64,000 nucleotides of DNA from Methylomarinum vadi (GTDB lineage: Bacteria; Pseudomonadota; Gammaproteobacteria; Methylococcales; Methylomonadaceae): positions 1,713,501-1,777,500 of the forward strand of contig NZ_JPON01000001.1 of the NCBI RefSeq assembly GCF_000733935.1, given 5' to 3'. Under the pieces are notes generated by a model. It had not been told where the DNA came from, made no database searches, and worked only from the letters and a program-made list of their open reading frames with translations. The stretch's first letter is position 1, and each line of letters starts with the position of its first letter. Of this stretch, positions 8,591 through 18,393 are shown in pieces. A program made the position numbers and the translations under genes.

Positions 8591-10411
8591 ATGCACCCCA
8601 CGATAGAAAAAGTGACACAAGAGGTCATCGAACGCAGTCATGAATCACGTTCGGCTTACCTGAAACACATCGACAAACAGTCCAAGGAAGGCCCTAATCG
8701 ATCCACATTGCCTTGCGGTAACCTAGCCCATGGCTTCGCCGCTTGTAGCGCAGCGGATAAAGCCGCCCTGACCGGCAACCAGCAAGCCAATGTCGCCATT
8801 ATCACCGCTTATAACGACATGCTGTCGGCGCACGAACCTTATAAGGATTTTCCCAAGTTGATCAAAGAAGCCGTCCATGAAGTGGGTGGCGTCGCCCAAG
8901 TCGCCGGCGGCGTGCCCGCGATGTGCGACGGCATCACCCAGGGCCAGCCCGGCATGGAATTGTCGCTGTTCAGCCGAGACCTGATCGCGATGGCGACGGC
9001 TATCGGGATGAGCCACAATATGTTCGACGCGGCCCTGTATCTCGGTGTTTGCGACAAGATCGTACCCGGCCTGTTGATCGGCGCTCTCAGCTTCGGCCAT
9101 TTACCGGCGGTGTTCGTGCCGGCCGGCCCGATGCCCAGCGGCCTGACCAACAAGGAAAAAGCGCGCGCCCGCCAGGCCTACGCCGTCGGCAAAATCGGCC
9201 GCAAGGAATTGTTGGAAGCCGAATCGGCCTCCTATCATTCGCCCGGCACCTGCACCTTCTACGGCACCGCCAACAGTAACCAGATGATGATGGAAATCAT
9301 GGGCCTGCATCTGCCCGGCAGTTCATTCGTCAATCCTTATACGCCGCTGCGCGACGAACTGACCAAACAGGCGGCTCGCCAGGTCATTAAATTCACCGCA
9401 CTGGGTGACGATTACCGCCCGATCGCCCACATGGTCGATGAAAAGGCGATCATCAACGCCGTAATCGGCCTGCTCGCGACCGGCGGTTCAACCAACCACA
9501 CGATGCATTTGATCGCGATCGCACGCGCTGCCGGCATCACGTTGAACTGGGACGACTTCGACAACCTGTCCAAAGTCATCCCGCAATTGACCAAAATCTA
9601 TCCGAACGGTCCTGCCGACGTGAACCATTTCCATGCCGCCGGCGGCATGGGCGTCTTGATCGCCGAACTGCTGAAACATGGCCTGCTGCATGCGGACATC
9701 CTGACCGTCGCCGACGAAAAAGGCATGAACAGCTATACCCGGGAACCTAAGCTGGAAGACGGCAAACTGGTGTGGAAACCTTGCCCTTCCGCCTCCTTGG
9801 ATACCGAAGTGCTGAGCACGGTTGAAAAACCGTTCAACGCCACCGGCGGCCTGCATGTGATGCAAGGCAACCTGGGCCGCGGTGTTTCCAAATTGTCCGC
9901 CGTTTCGCCGGACCATCAAATCGTCGAGGCACCGGCGGTGGTGTTCGACGACCAGGAAGACTTCCTGGCCGCCTTCAAGCGCGGCGAACTGGAAAAAGAC
10001 TTCGTCGCGGTGATCCGCTTCCAGGGCCCGAGAGCCAACGGCATGCCGGAATTGCATAAACTGACGCCGCCACTTGGCGTGTTGCAGGACAAGGGCTTTA
10101 ATGTCGCGTTGGTTACCGACGGCCGCATGTCCGGCGCTTCCGGCAAGGTGCCTTCGGTGATCCATTTATGCCCGGAATGCGAAATGGGCGGGCCGCTGGC
10201 AAAAGTCCAAGAAGGCGATATCATTTCGCTGAATCTGCAAACCGGCGACGTCAATGCCTTGGTCGACGAAACCGAATTCGACGCCCGCGAACCGCGGCCG
10301 AAACAAACCACCAACCACCATTACGGCATGGGACGGGAAATGTTCGGCAATTTCCGTTTAGGCGCATCGACTGCGGAAACCGGCGCTTCGAATCTGTTTC
10401 CGGTAGATTAA
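8591..10411 (+). CDS. edd: 6-phosphogluconate dehydratase
   Basis: Dehydrates 6-phosphogluconate to 2-keto-3-deoxy-6-phosphogluconate, the first committed Entner-Doudoroff step. The 606-residue protein is a full-length IlvD/Edd-family enzyme. Conserved Fe-S-type cysteine segments are visible: [11 protein letters not shown] near the N-terminus, [11 protein letters not shown] and GVCDKIVPG. The C-terminal domain has [15 protein letters not shown] followed by HLCPE. The long AHGFAAC stretch and the 600-residue length separate Edd from dihydroxyacid dehydratase. It sits between pgl and eda, which confirms the role. Confidence 0.96.
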   Translation: MHPTIEKVTQEVIERSHESRSAYLKHIDKQSKEGPNRSTLPCGNLAHGFAACSAADKAALTGNQQANVAIITAYNDMLSAHEPYKDFPKLIKEAVHEVGGVAQVAGGVPAMCDGITQGQPGMELSLFSRDLIAMATAIGMSHNMFDAALYLGVCDKIVPGLLIGALSFGHLPAVFVPAGPMPSGLTNKEKARARQAYAVGKIGRKELLEAESASYHSPGTCTFYGTANSNQMMMEIMGLHLPGSSFVNPYTPLRDELTKQAARQVIKFTALGDDYRPIAHMVDEKAIINAVIGLLATGGSTNHTMHLIAIARAAGITLNWDDFDNLSKVIPQLTKIYPNGPADVNHFHAAGGMGVLIAELLKHGLLHADILTVADEKGMNSYTREPKLEDGKLVWKPCPSASLDTEVLSTVEKPFNATGGLHVMQGNLGRGVSKLSAVSPDHQIVEAPAVVFDDQEDFLAAFKRGELEKDFVAVIRFQGPRANGMPELHKLTPPLGVLQDKGFNVALVTDGRMSGASGKVPSVIHLCPECEMGGPLAKVQEGDIISLNLQTGDVNALVDETEFDAREPRPKQTTNHHYGMGREMFGNFRLGASTAETGASNLFPVD

Positions 10412-10431
10412 GAAATTTTACCAGCAAATAC

Positions 10432-10460
10432 GTTGGGTTACGGCTAGCGCCTAACCCAAC
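10432..10460. repeat. REP-like palindrome between edd and eda
   Basis: A 9-bp inverted repeat GTTGGGTTA/TAACCCAAC flanks an 11-base loop, followed by CTAC. Palindromes of this kind are dispersed in many proteobacterial genomes. It lies 28 bp before the eda start and might adjust expression inside the operon. Confidence 0.6.
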
Positions 10461-10487
10461 CTACACAATATCAAACGACAACCCTCT

Positions 10488-11114
10488 ATGACAGCCATCA
10501 AAGACATCATGCATACCTCGCCGGTGATTCCGGTAATGGTCATCAACCGCCTCGAACACGCCGTGCCCCTGGCTCACGCCCTGGTCGAAGGCGGCTTGAA
10601 AGTATTGGAAATCACCCTGCGCACGCCGGTGGCGCTGGACGCGATCAAGCAAATCAAGGCCGAAGTGCCGGGCGCGATCGTCGGTGCCGGCACCGTGATC
10701 AACACCGAAACGCTGCAACAAGCGATTGCTGCCGGATCGGAGTTTCTGGTCAGCCCCGGCGTGACCGAAAACCTGATCGATGCGGCCATCGCCTCGGGCG
10801 TACCCATTCTGCCCGGCGTCATCAGCCCCAGCGAAGTGATGCGCCTGATGGAAAAAGGCATCACCGAAATGAAATTCTTCCCGGCCGAAGCAGCTGGCGG
10901 CGTACCGATGCTGAAATCGATCGGCGGCCCGTTGCCGCAAGTGACTTTCTGTCCGACCGGCGGCGTCAGCCCGAAAAACGCGGCCGATTATCTGGCCTTG
11001 AAAAACGTCGCTTGCGTCGGCGGTTCGTGGATGGCTCCGGCCGATCTGGTCGACGCCGAGAACTGGGACGAAATCACCCGCCGCGCCAAGGAAGCGGCGC
11101 AAATTTCGGCCTAA
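10488..11114 (+). CDS. eda: KDPG aldolase (2-keto-3-deoxy-6-phosphogluconate aldolase)
   Basis: Cleaves KDPG to pyruvate and glyceraldehyde-3-phosphate, completing the Entner-Doudoroff pathway and, in RuMP organisms, one of the alternative cleavage routes. The 208-residue TIM barrel shows LEITLRTP near residues 40-47, GAGTVIN near 66-72, FLVSPG near 86-91 and the Schiff-base lysine in MKFFPAEA. The family often also has 4-hydroxy-2-oxoglutarate aldolase activity. No strong ribosome site precedes the ATG. Confidence 0.96.
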   Translation: MTAIKDIMHTSPVIPVMVINRLEHAVPLAHALVEGGLKVLEITLRTPVALDAIKQIKAEVPGAIVGAGTVINTETLQQAIAAGSEFLVSPGVTENLIDAAIASGVPILPGVISPSEVMRLMEKGITEMKFFPAEAAGGVPMLKSIGGPLPQVTFCPTGGVSPKNAADYLALKNVACVGGSWMAPADLVDAENWDEITRRAKEAAQISA

Positions 11115-11133
11115 CTCTGGGCTTAACGAACTA

Positions 11134-11161
11134 GCCCGGCATAACTCCGCCTTTGCCGGGC
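11134..11161 (+). terminator. Hairpin after eda
   Basis: A 7-bp inverted repeat GCCCGGC/GCCGGGC with a 14-base loop lies between the eda stop and xthA. It lacks a T-run; a weak terminator or processing site at the operon end is plausible. Confidence 0.45.
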
Positions 11162-11195
11162 AGCAGCAACTGAACACTAAGCGAAAGAACTTACG

Positions 11196-11960
11196 ATGAA
11201 AATCATTTCGTGGAACGTCAACGGCATCCGCGCGGTACAAAAAAAAGGCTTCGCCGAAACCTTAGCCGGCCTCGATGCCGACTGCGTTTTGCTACAGGAA
11301 ACCAAGGCACAGCCCGAGCAAGTCGCCACCGCGCTGGAAAATATCGACGGCTATCATGTTTTTTCCAACAGCGCCGAGCGCAAGGGCTATTCCGGCGTCG
11401 CGCTGCTGACCCGGCAACAGCCGCTGAACATCCTCAACGATATCGGCATCGACGAACACGACCGGGAAGGCCGCGTCATCGCCGCCGAATTCGAAAATTT
11501 CATCCTGGTCGACGTCTATATTCCCAATTCCGGGCAGGGACTGGTACGGCTCGATTACCGGCAAATCTGGGATGTGGAATTTCTCGCCTATCTGAAACAA
11601 TTGGAACAACAAAAACCGTTGATCGTCTGCGGCGATTTCAATGTCGCCCATCAGGAAATCGATATCGCCCGGCCCAAGCCGAATTACAATAAAACGGCCG
11701 GTTACACCCAGGCCGAGATCGACGGCTTCGGCCGCTTTCTCGAAGCCGGCTTTGTCGATACCTACCGCCATTTCCATCCCGACACCGTCGCCTATAGCTG
11801 GTGGAGCTTTCGCGCCAATGCCCGAGCCAAGAACATCGGTTGGCGGATCGACTATGTACTGACCAGCGCCGCGCTGCTCGAGAGAATTACCGACGCCTTT
11901 ATTTCGCCCGATATCATGGGTTCGGACCATTGCCCGGTCGGTATCGATATCGATCTCTGA
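11196..11960 (+). CDS. xthA: Exodeoxyribonuclease III (AP endonuclease)
   Basis: Base-excision-repair nuclease cutting 5' of abasic sites and degrading duplex DNA 3' to 5'. The 254 residues form one exonuclease-endonuclease-phosphatase domain. The N-terminal ISWNVNGIR is at residues 4-12, metal-binding Glu35 lies in LLQETKAQ, the central motif is CGDFNVAHQEIDI, and the C-terminal catalytic pair is in GSDHCPVGIDI. It starts 81 bp after eda beyond a hairpin, so it may have its own promoter. Confidence 0.95.
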   Translation: MKIISWNVNGIRAVQKKGFAETLAGLDADCVLLQETKAQPEQVATALENIDGYHVFSNSAERKGYSGVALLTRQQPLNILNDIGIDEHDREGRVIAAEFENFILVDVYIPNSGQGLVRLDYRQIWDVEFLAYLKQLEQQKPLIVCGDFNVAHQEIDIARPKPNYNKTAGYTQAEIDGFGRFLEAGFVDTYRHFHPDTVAYSWWSFRANARAKNIGWRIDYVLTSAALLERITDAFISPDIMGSDHCPVGIDIDL

Positions 11961-12051
11961 TCCTGCATCGACATTATATCGGCGGCAACATTACTTGCCG
12001 CCTCTTAAGTTCATGCTATGCTTTTGAAAAGTGATTCGATTTCCCATAGCC

Positions 12052-12882
12052 ATGGCCCAGTCTCAACTCGCATCGTCATCCCACTCCAACGGCCGCACTG
12101 TTTTTCTCGTCTCCGGCGCGACCGGGGCGATCGGCAAGGCCATCGCCCGGCGACTGGCCGCGACACCGAATTCCGACGTCGTCCTGGTCTGCCGCAACCC
12201 CGATAAGGGCCAATGTGCCGTCGATGAAATCGTCTCGGCAACGAACAACCCCAACGTACGCTACGAGCTCGCCGACCTGAGCAGACTGGCGGAGATTCGC
12301 GCATTGGCGGCGCGCTGGACCGGTCCATTACATACCCTGATAAACAACGCCGCCTGCACGCCGCGCACCCGGCAGGAAACGCCCGAAGGCATCGAGCTGC
12401 AGTTCGCCACCAATGTACTGGGCTATTTCCACTTGATCGAGGAATTCCGCGAGGTATTGCGGGCCTCTGCGCCCGCCCGCATCGTCAATGTCGCCAGCTA
12501 CTGGGCCGGCGGGCTCGATCTGGACGACCTGGAATTCAAACGCCGGCGTTACGATAACGACCTAGCCTACCGCCAATCGAAACAGGCCGACCGCATGCTG
12601 AGTAAGGCTTTCGCCGAAAAACTCGGTCCCTACCGGATCGCCGTCAATGCCTGTCACCCCGGCGACGTCAATTCCACCTTGAGCAACAATCTAGGCTTCG
12701 GCGGCCACGAATCCCCCGACCAGGGCGCCGAAACGCCGGTCTGGTTGGCGACCGATCCGCTAGGCCAGCAACAGAGCGGCAAATATTTCGAACACAAGCA
12801 GGAAACAAATTGTCGTTTCAGCCACGATAAACAGGTGTTACAAGCGCTTTATCAAGCTTGCGCGGCCTATGCGTCAATGTAA
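12052..12882 (+). CDS. Short-chain dehydrogenase/reductase
   Basis: NAD(P)-dependent oxidoreductase of the classical SDR fold, 276 residues from the ATG at 12052; a GTG at 12031 would add seven residues and cannot be excluded. The cofactor loop is SGATGAIGKAIA near the N-terminus, NNAA follows in the middle, and the active-site pair is Tyr and Lys in YRQSK. The arrangement resembles protochlorophyllide-reductase/retinol-dehydrogenase-like SDRs, but the substrate cannot be inferred. It stands alone between xthA and a DUF3592 gene. Confidence 0.85.
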   Translation: MAQSQLASSSHSNGRTVFLVSGATGAIGKAIARRLAATPNSDVVLVCRNPDKGQCAVDEIVSATNNPNVRYELADLSRLAEIRALAARWTGPLHTLINNAACTPRTRQETPEGIELQFATNVLGYFHLIEEFREVLRASAPARIVNVASYWAGGLDLDDLEFKRRRYDNDLAYRQSKQADRMLSKAFAEKLGPYRIAVNACHPGDVNSTLSNNLGFGGHESPDQGAETPVWLATDPLGQQQSGKYFEHKQETNCRFSHDKQVLQALYQACAAYASM

Positions 12883-12933
12883 AGAGGCTAAATTGCGTTT
12901 CATGGCTCTTTACTGTCAATCGATGGCAACTCG

Positions 12934-14832
12934 ATGAAAATAATAGGCATGCTGTTCGGCCTGCTCTTGGGCTGCGCCTTCGCCGGCGGCGGAATCATGA
13001 TTGCATTGGAAACGGCAATTCCGACCTACCGCTACTGGCATGCCATGCGCCATTGGCAACCGGCGAACGCGACATTACTCCATGTTGCCGGCTCCGAATT
13101 CAAGACGGAGGCAAATTATCGCTATAGCATTGCCGGCATCGAATACCAAAACGACCGCGTTTATGTGGCTACCAGCGAGGACAATATCGGTTCCTACCAC
13201 CAAGATCTGACTCGACACCTGCAATGGTTGAAAGAAAACGGCCAGGCGGTACCGATCTGGTATGACCCCGCTGACCCGGCCCAAGCCGTCATAGACCGGG
13301 ACATGCGCTGGGGTTTGTTCGCGCTGATGGCCGGTTTTTGTTCGATTTTTGTTTTGATCGGCCTGGGCATTGCTTATGCCAGCCTTCGCCCCACCCCGAC
13401 CGTACGCAGTAGACGAAATAAACCCTCACTGCTCGAACTTAGGCGGCAATGGCGGCAGCAGGCGGACACTTCGAACAACGTTAGTTTTCTCGACTTTGTC
13501 CGGCACCAAGCCGAACAATACCAACAATCAACAAATCCAGCATCTTCCGGGCCTCGCCGTTCTCCGTCAGCCACTCCCTGGCTGGACAAAAAAGAATGGC
13601 GGAGCAACCGAATCCTTTCCAATGCCAAAACCAGCCTGTATTTCATGTGGGGATTCGCCATCTTCTGGAGCGCGATCAGCATGCCGATTCTGTTCGTGTT
13701 GGAAGACGAATTGAACAAGAATAACTATGCCGCCTTGCTCGGCCTGTTGTTCCCATTGGTTGGTCTGTTTTTATTAAGCAAGGCCTGGAAGATGACGCGA
13801 GAATGGCGCCGCTTCGGTATCATCGAATTACAGCTGGACCCTTTTCCCGGTTCGATCGGCGGCCATGTCGGCGGTAGCCTGTTATTGCCTAAAGTCTCAG
13901 ACTTCCGTATTCCCTACAGAGTCACCCTGGAATGCGTGAACACTTATGTTTCCGGGTCGGGCGATAACCGTAGTCGCCGGGAAAGCGTCAAATGGGCCGA
14001 AGAAGGGTTCGCCGAAGCCGAAGCCGGCGGACGGGGCGTGCGCCTGGAATTTCGTTTCGATGTCCCGGAAGGATTACCGGAAGCGGATGTCGAACAGCGT
14101 GGCGACTACTATTTTTGGCGGCTTAGCCTGTCCGCCGAGATCGATGGTATCCCGTTAAACCGGCAATACAATATTCCGGTTTTCCAGACCAATGCGCATG
14201 CCCGGTTTATTCGCCATGACAACAGCGCCCAGGCCAAGAAAAATAGAAAAGAAAAGGCGCTCGCCTCATTGGCCGCCATCAAACGCGGCGACTTCTCCAG
14301 CACGTCGCTGGCCAGAGCGTTAATTTATAAAAATGAGGGCGGAAAACATCTGTTTTATTATCCGATGTTCAGAAACAAACTGCTGACGATGTTCGCACTG
14401 ATTTTTGCCTGCGGTTTCGATTTCGCGGCCTTTATGATCAATCAGAATTTTGCCGGAGACGGCATGATGAGTATTTTCATGCTGATCTTCTCCATCCCGT
14501 TCGCACTGGTCGGCCTGGTCGCGACCATCGCGGCGATCTACCTACCCTTCAACAATCTCCGCGTAAGCCTAAGCAACGGCAATATCACCGCCCTGCGCCG
14601 GCTTTTGTTCATTCCCATTCAATCCCATTCCCTGGCCAGCCGTCACATAAACCATATAGAAATAAGATCCTCAGGCAGCACCGGCCAGGGCGTCAAACAA
14701 ATCAGACACTATAAGTTGATAGTCCACGGTAAGAACCGGCAAAAATTCGCCATCGCCGAGGATATCGATGGCGAGGACTTGGCCGGACAATTGCGGGATT
14801 TTATCGGCAAGCACCTAGGGATAGTCGCTTGA
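12934..14832 (+). CDS. DUF3592 membrane protein
   Basis: Large membrane protein of 632 residues, function unknown. The N-terminus has a hydrophobic segment at about 3-25, an extracytoplasmic stretch of DUF3592 type (YRYSIAGIEYQNDRV, then PIWYDPADPAQAVI), and a second membrane segment at about 128-150. Two more hydrophobic pairs lie in the middle (about 228-285) and near the C-terminus (about 485-540), each flanked by beta-rich soluble stretches. A charged linker at about 160-200 precedes the second part. It follows the dehydrogenase gene by 51 bp on the same strand; there is no clear functional link. Confidence 0.75.
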   Translation: MKIIGMLFGLLLGCAFAGGGIMIALETAIPTYRYWHAMRHWQPANATLLHVAGSEFKTEANYRYSIAGIEYQNDRVYVATSEDNIGSYHQDLTRHLQWLKENGQAVPIWYDPADPAQAVIDRDMRWGLFALMAGFCSIFVLIGLGIAYASLRPTPTVRSRRNKPSLLELRRQWRQQADTSNNVSFLDFVRHQAEQYQQSTNPASSGPRRSPSATPWLDKKEWRSNRILSNAKTSLYFMWGFAIFWSAISMPILFVLEDELNKNNYAALLGLLFPLVGLFLLSKAWKMTREWRRFGIIELQLDPFPGSIGGHVGGSLLLPKVSDFRIPYRVTLECVNTYVSGSGDNRSRRESVKWAEEGFAEAEAGGRGVRLEFRFDVPEGLPEADVEQRGDYYFWRLSLSAEIDGIPLNRQYNIPVFQTNAHARFIRHDNSAQAKKNRKEKALASLAAIKRGDFSSTSLARALIYKNEGGKHLFYYPMFRNKLLTMFALIFACGFDFAAFMINQNFAGDGMMSIFMLIFSIPFALVGLVATIAAIYLPFNNLRVSLSNGNITALRRLLFIPIQSHSLASRHINHIEIRSSGSTGQGVKQIRHYKLIVHGKNRQKFAIAEDIDGEDLAGQLRDFIGKHLGIVA

Positions 14833-14906
14833 TTAACATATTGAGAACGCTTTCCCCATGTCCGAATATTCAATTTAGGAAAACAAGGGTGAGAAATGAG
14901 TTATTG

Positions 14907-16013
14907 TCAAGGTGTTCGTAGCCGTCTTGCTCTACAAAAATCCCTCAATTGAGCCTCGTTGGGCCATGCCGGCATAAAAGGGAAACTATCGAGTATTTCG
15001 ACGCACTTGGCGAAATCCCTGAAAGCCCAGTGATCTTGTCTTTCGTAAAGGAAACAGCCGCTGGGAACTCCCGCCACGGACGGATTGTCACCATCCGCGT
15101 AGTAAACGAGCATATGGCGGTTATGATGATGTTCTTGGGCGGTGGTTAAGACACTGCGAATTCTGCCTGCTCCCAAACGTCCCATGGCAGGGAAAAGAGT
15201 AGTGTAGAAGCCGATTCGATAATCGACAATTCTGTTGATCGTCAGCGATAAGGCCACTTCCAATAGCGAATGGTGTCCTCCCGCAACGATGGTAGCCAAT
15301 GGTAGAAGTTGAAAAACGGGGTCACCGCCGGTGTGAATCGCAAATCTTTCCATAAAGTAGATGCTATCAGTCGTCGTGCCGGAAATGTCAGCCAGGGGTA
15401 CTAAGCCAAAAACTTGATCCACCCGATTTACCGTACTCTTATCCAGCAATTTGAAGCGGGCGGCTCCGCCTTGTTGGGAGATCAGAAAACTATGTACATC
15501 TGAAGTGGATTGTAGGCCCGGTTGGATACTCGTCCGTTGTCGACCATAACCGGCAGCAGGATTTTTGTTCCAACGATCTGATCCGCCTCGGTAACTGGAT
15601 TTTATACTGTCTTGAAGGGAATAATCGCCTCGCGGACCAGCTGCGCCGCGAGCCCCAAGCGCTCCGCCTTTTTCAATAAATTCTCCATACAATCTGATCA
15701 GATCCGAACAGTCCTGAGCGTCTAATTGCTCGACCTGAATGGAATTGAAGCCAGCCGGATATTTTTTGCAGAGTTGGACGATATTGATTTGCGACTGCCA
15801 AGCCTGGGTAACGGCGGCACTGGCAATGGGAGACGATCTTTTCAACTCTCTTAATTCATCCAGAACCTCCCTCGCCATGATGCGAAGATGATCGATCAAC
15901 CCTGCCGTATTTGAGTTAAAAATCTCTAACAATTCCCATGAGAGCTGGGTTTCGAGCCGTTGTTTCTGGTTAATCCACTCATGTACCGTATTTGGATCGT
16001 TTACGTTAATCAT
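14907..16013 (-). CDS. Unrecognised protein, 368 residues
   Basis: I do not recognise a family. The ATG at 16013 is preceded by GAGG at good spacing; a GTG at 16022 adds three residues. The N-terminal 90 residues look helical and charged. A Gly/Arg-rich stretch around 125-165 looks like a flexible linker. The C-terminal 200 residues are mixed and end in a basic tail. No signal peptide or membrane segment is visible. The gene stands alone and faces away from the motility cluster. An IS1380-family element lies 95 bp upstream of the start codon and may have cut off or replaced its promoter. Confidence 0.6.
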   Translation of the reverse strand: MINVNDPNTVHEWINQKQRLETQLSWELLEIFNSNTAGLIDHLRIMAREVLDELRELKRSSPIASAAVTQAWQSQINIVQLCKKYPAGFNSIQVEQLDAQDCSDLIRLYGEFIEKGGALGARGAAGPRGDYSLQDSIKSSYRGGSDRWNKNPAAGYGRQRTSIQPGLQSTSDVHSFLISQQGGAARFKLLDKSTVNRVDQVFGLVPLADISGTTTDSIYFMERFAIHTGGDPVFQLLPLATIVAGGHHSLLEVALSLTINRIVDYRIGFYTTLFPAMGRLGAGRIRSVLTTAQEHHHNRHMLVYYADGDNPSVAGVPSGCFLYERQDHWAFRDFAKCVEILDSFPFMPAWPNEAQLRDFCRARRLRTP

Positions 16014-16107
16014 TTGCCTCACCTTATGCTAGTGGCCAAAAGAAAAAAGCGCTTAACTCATGCAAGTTAATTTTTCTGCTTTTAGGTCGAGGTCGTCATC
16101 GCCTTAG

Positions 16108-17689
16108 CCCGAATATTTCATGATAGAGGCGGGCAAGTTTGTTGATATTTGATAAAATTCAGTTACTTATATTGAATTTAACCAACAACTTGCCCATGAC
16201 AAATTGTACTCCAGCTCAGATAGAATTTCCTCCCTTAAAACGCCGTAAAATAGACGCCCAATTCAGTGGTGGAGCGATCACCAGTGATGGCGGTGTGCTG
16301 TTGTTAAGAGCGATTGACCAGCAATTAGGATTAACCGAACGGATAGCGGCGCAGATTCCTGACGCCAGAGCCCCTGACCGCGTGCAACACTCTGTGATCA
16401 ACCTGCTCCGTCAACGGGTTTATGGCTTGGCGTGTGGGTATGAGGATTTGAATGATCATGACACGCTCAGAAATGATATCGCCTTTCAGACGGCGGTGGA
16501 AAAGGATCAGACATTGGGCAGCCGATCCACCTTGTGCCGGTTTGAGCAGCAGGCGGATCGCGCCTTGATGTGGCGAGTTCATGAGGAGTTGCTGGCACAG
16601 TTTATCGCTTCGTATGAGACACCGCCGAAATCGTTGATCCTGGATTTCGACGCCACCGACGATCCGGTTCATGGCGAACAGGACGGACGTTTTTTTCATG
16701 GCTACTATCGGCACTATTGTTTCCTGCCGTTGTATGTCTTTTGCGGCCATCACTGCTTGGTCAGTTATCTACGTCCCAGCAATATTGATGGCGCCAAGCA
16801 CAGCTGGGCGATTCTGGCTTTGCTGGTTCGGCGCTTGCGTCAGGCTTGGCCGGACGTTGACATCACGTTTCGCGGCGATGGCGGTTTTTGTCGCCATAAG
16901 ATGCTGAGTTGGTGCGAGCGGCATCGCGTTCACTATATTGTCGGGTTGGCCAAAAATAAACGCTTAACGCGCTTAAGCCAACCCTGGATTGAACAAGCCC
17001 GGCAACAGTTCCAAAGCGAACAGCAGAAACAGCGTCTCTTTACCGATTTCCACTATAAAGCCGGCACCTGGAAACGCCGACGCCGTGTCATTCTTAAGGC
17101 CGAACACATGAGCCAAGGGAGTAATCCCCGCTATGTCGTAACCAATCTGGGCGGCGATGTACAAACACTCTATGAAACCGTTTACTGTGCGCGAGGCGAC
17201 ATGGAAAACCGGATTAAAGAGCAACAATTGGATCTGTTTGCCGACCGCACCAGTTGCAGCCTGTGGTGGCCGAATCAGTTTCGTTTGCTGTTATCCACCT
17301 TGGCCTATACCCTGATCCAGGCGATTCGCCGAATCGCCCTCAACAACACCGAACTAGCAACAGCCACTTGCGCCACCATTCGCCTGAAATTGTTTAAAAT
17401 CGGTGCCGTCATCATTCGTAACACCCGTCGTATTCGACTGCTGTTCAGCAGTCAGTATCCGTTTCAATCCTTGTTTAAATCCGTTTGTCAGCGCCTGTGC
17501 CCTGATTAGTACAAACAAAGTGCTGTGCCCGGCACGCTGATAAACAATGGGGTAAGGGGAAGTTGCGCCTGAAAAACGGAAATCAACGCTTAATTCCCTT
17601 TTTGACCGCTCAATTTCTCCTTACGATCGCATGTTTTAAAACAAACGAGGGTTTCGATAGGGTTTCAAGGGACTGATGAAATATCCGGG
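16108..17689 (+). mobile_element. IS1380-family insertion sequence, complete, 1582 bp
   Basis: The ends are imperfect inverted repeats, CCCGAATATTTCAT on the left (16108-16121) and its near-complement ending at 17689, flanked by a 4-bp direct duplication TTAG (16104-16107 and 17690-17693). A full-length transposase lies between. The clean ends and target duplication argue for a recent insertion. Confidence 0.92.
16196..17509 (+). CDS. IS1380-family DDE transposase
   Basis: Transposase of the IS1380 family, 437 residues from the ATG at 16196 (an upstream in-frame start at 16139 lies inside the left end region). The DDE residues fall in FDATDDPVHGEQDG (first Asp), FRGDGGFCRHKM (second Asp) and the YxxRGDMEN segment with Glu; the C-terminus is basic. 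No frameshift or internal stop is visible, so the element may be active. Confidence 0.93.
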   Translation: MTNCTPAQIEFPPLKRRKIDAQFSGGAITSDGGVLLLRAIDQQLGLTERIAAQIPDARAPDRVQHSVINLLRQRVYGLACGYEDLNDHDTLRNDIAFQTAVEKDQTLGSRSTLCRFEQQADRALMWRVHEELLAQFIASYETPPKSLILDFDATDDPVHGEQDGRFFHGYYRHYCFLPLYVFCGHHCLVSYLRPSNIDGAKHSWAILALLVRRLRQAWPDVDITFRGDGGFCRHKMLSWCERHRVHYIVGLAKNKRLTRLSQPWIEQARQQFQSEQQKQRLFTDFHYKAGTWKRRRRVILKAEHMSQGSNPRYVVTNLGGDVQTLYETVYCARGDMENRIKEQQLDLFADRTSCSLWWPNQFRLLLSTLAYTLIQAIRRIALNNTELATATCATIRLKLFKIGAVIIRNTRRIRLLFSSQYPFQSLFKSVCQRLCPD

Positions 17690-17771
17690 TTAGACTTTTT
17701 TGATAAATTTCTAATTCAGGAAAACAACGTCCACTTCTTTTTCAGATTCGTACAGCAAAAACCTCTTGTCC

Positions 17772-18167
17772 TCATTTTTTCAACCCATACAAACTGATCA
17801 ACAAGACCGCTTCGTCGCGGCTCAAGCCGCATTCCCGAACCAGCTCTTCCGGGCCGGCACCGCGATGAATTCGTTGTATCGCGGAATGATAGGAATGGGA
17901 TGAATGATTGTCCTGCGGTTCTTGCCTTTCCGTTTGCGCCAGTTTGGTGGCGATGTCCTTGAGCCGTTCGTCGTTTCCTTGCAGCCGGTTGTCGACCGAT
18001 ACGGCGGCCGAACAAATACCGGCAATGTCCTTGCTATTGCGGCCGACGACCTGCTCCAGTTCCCGGCAAACCCGTTTCAATTTGTTGTGCTCGACGAACA
18101 ACCAGAACAATAGAGCGAACATAACGATAAGCATGGCCAGCGTCGCGGCCAACAGGATTTCACTCAT
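17772..18167 (-). CDS. DUF2802 protein
   Basis: Small protein of 131 residues with one N-terminal membrane anchor (about residues 4-26), a coiled-coil-like charged stretch and a C-terminal motif (CGLSRDEAVLLISLYG) matching the DUF2802 tail found at the end of Pseudomonas-type chemotaxis operons. Its start overlaps the stop of the 55-residue gene upstream (TAATG), so it is the last gene of the motility operon. Function is unknown; conserved position suggests a part in chemotaxis array or flagellar function. The IS1380-family element ends 82 bp beyond its stop. Confidence 0.8.
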   Translation of the reverse strand: MSEILLAATLAMLIVMFALLFWLFVEHNKLKRVCRELEQVVGRNSKDIAGICSAAVSVDNRLQGNDERLKDIATKLAQTERQEPQDNHSSHSYHSAIQRIHRGAGPEELVRECGLSRDEAVLLISLYGLKK

Positions 18168-18334
18168 TACACTCTTTCATCGATATGTTGTACCGGCTCG
18201 CCATTGTTTTCCCGCTCGATTTCGTCCTTTTCTTTCTTAGGCGGCCGCTCTTCCCCGCGGCGTTTGTCATCGCTCTCGATACGGCGCGGCCGAATAATCG
18301 GACTGCTGGGCGTCAGTGGCGTTATCTCGGCCAT
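18167..18334 (-). CDS. Small charged protein, 55 residues, in che operon
   Basis: Short gene translated from the minus strand. It starts with ATG at 18334 and its stop codon overlaps the next start by one base (TAATG), which supports translational coupling. The protein is hydrophilic: Pro-rich N-terminus (PLTPSSPIIRPRRIE) and alternating Lys/Arg/Glu after residue 20, probably disordered. I recognise no family. Its placement between cheW and the DUF2802 gene suggests a chemotaxis-associated accessory peptide, but only context supports this. Confidence 0.65.
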   Translation of the reverse strand: MAEITPLTPSSPIIRPRRIESDDKRRGEERPPKKEKDEIERENNGEPVQHIDERV

Positions 18335-18393
18335 AATCACCTCTTTACGATACGATTGCCGTAACCTATCTCCGATCAGGGCAAGGCCGGCGG

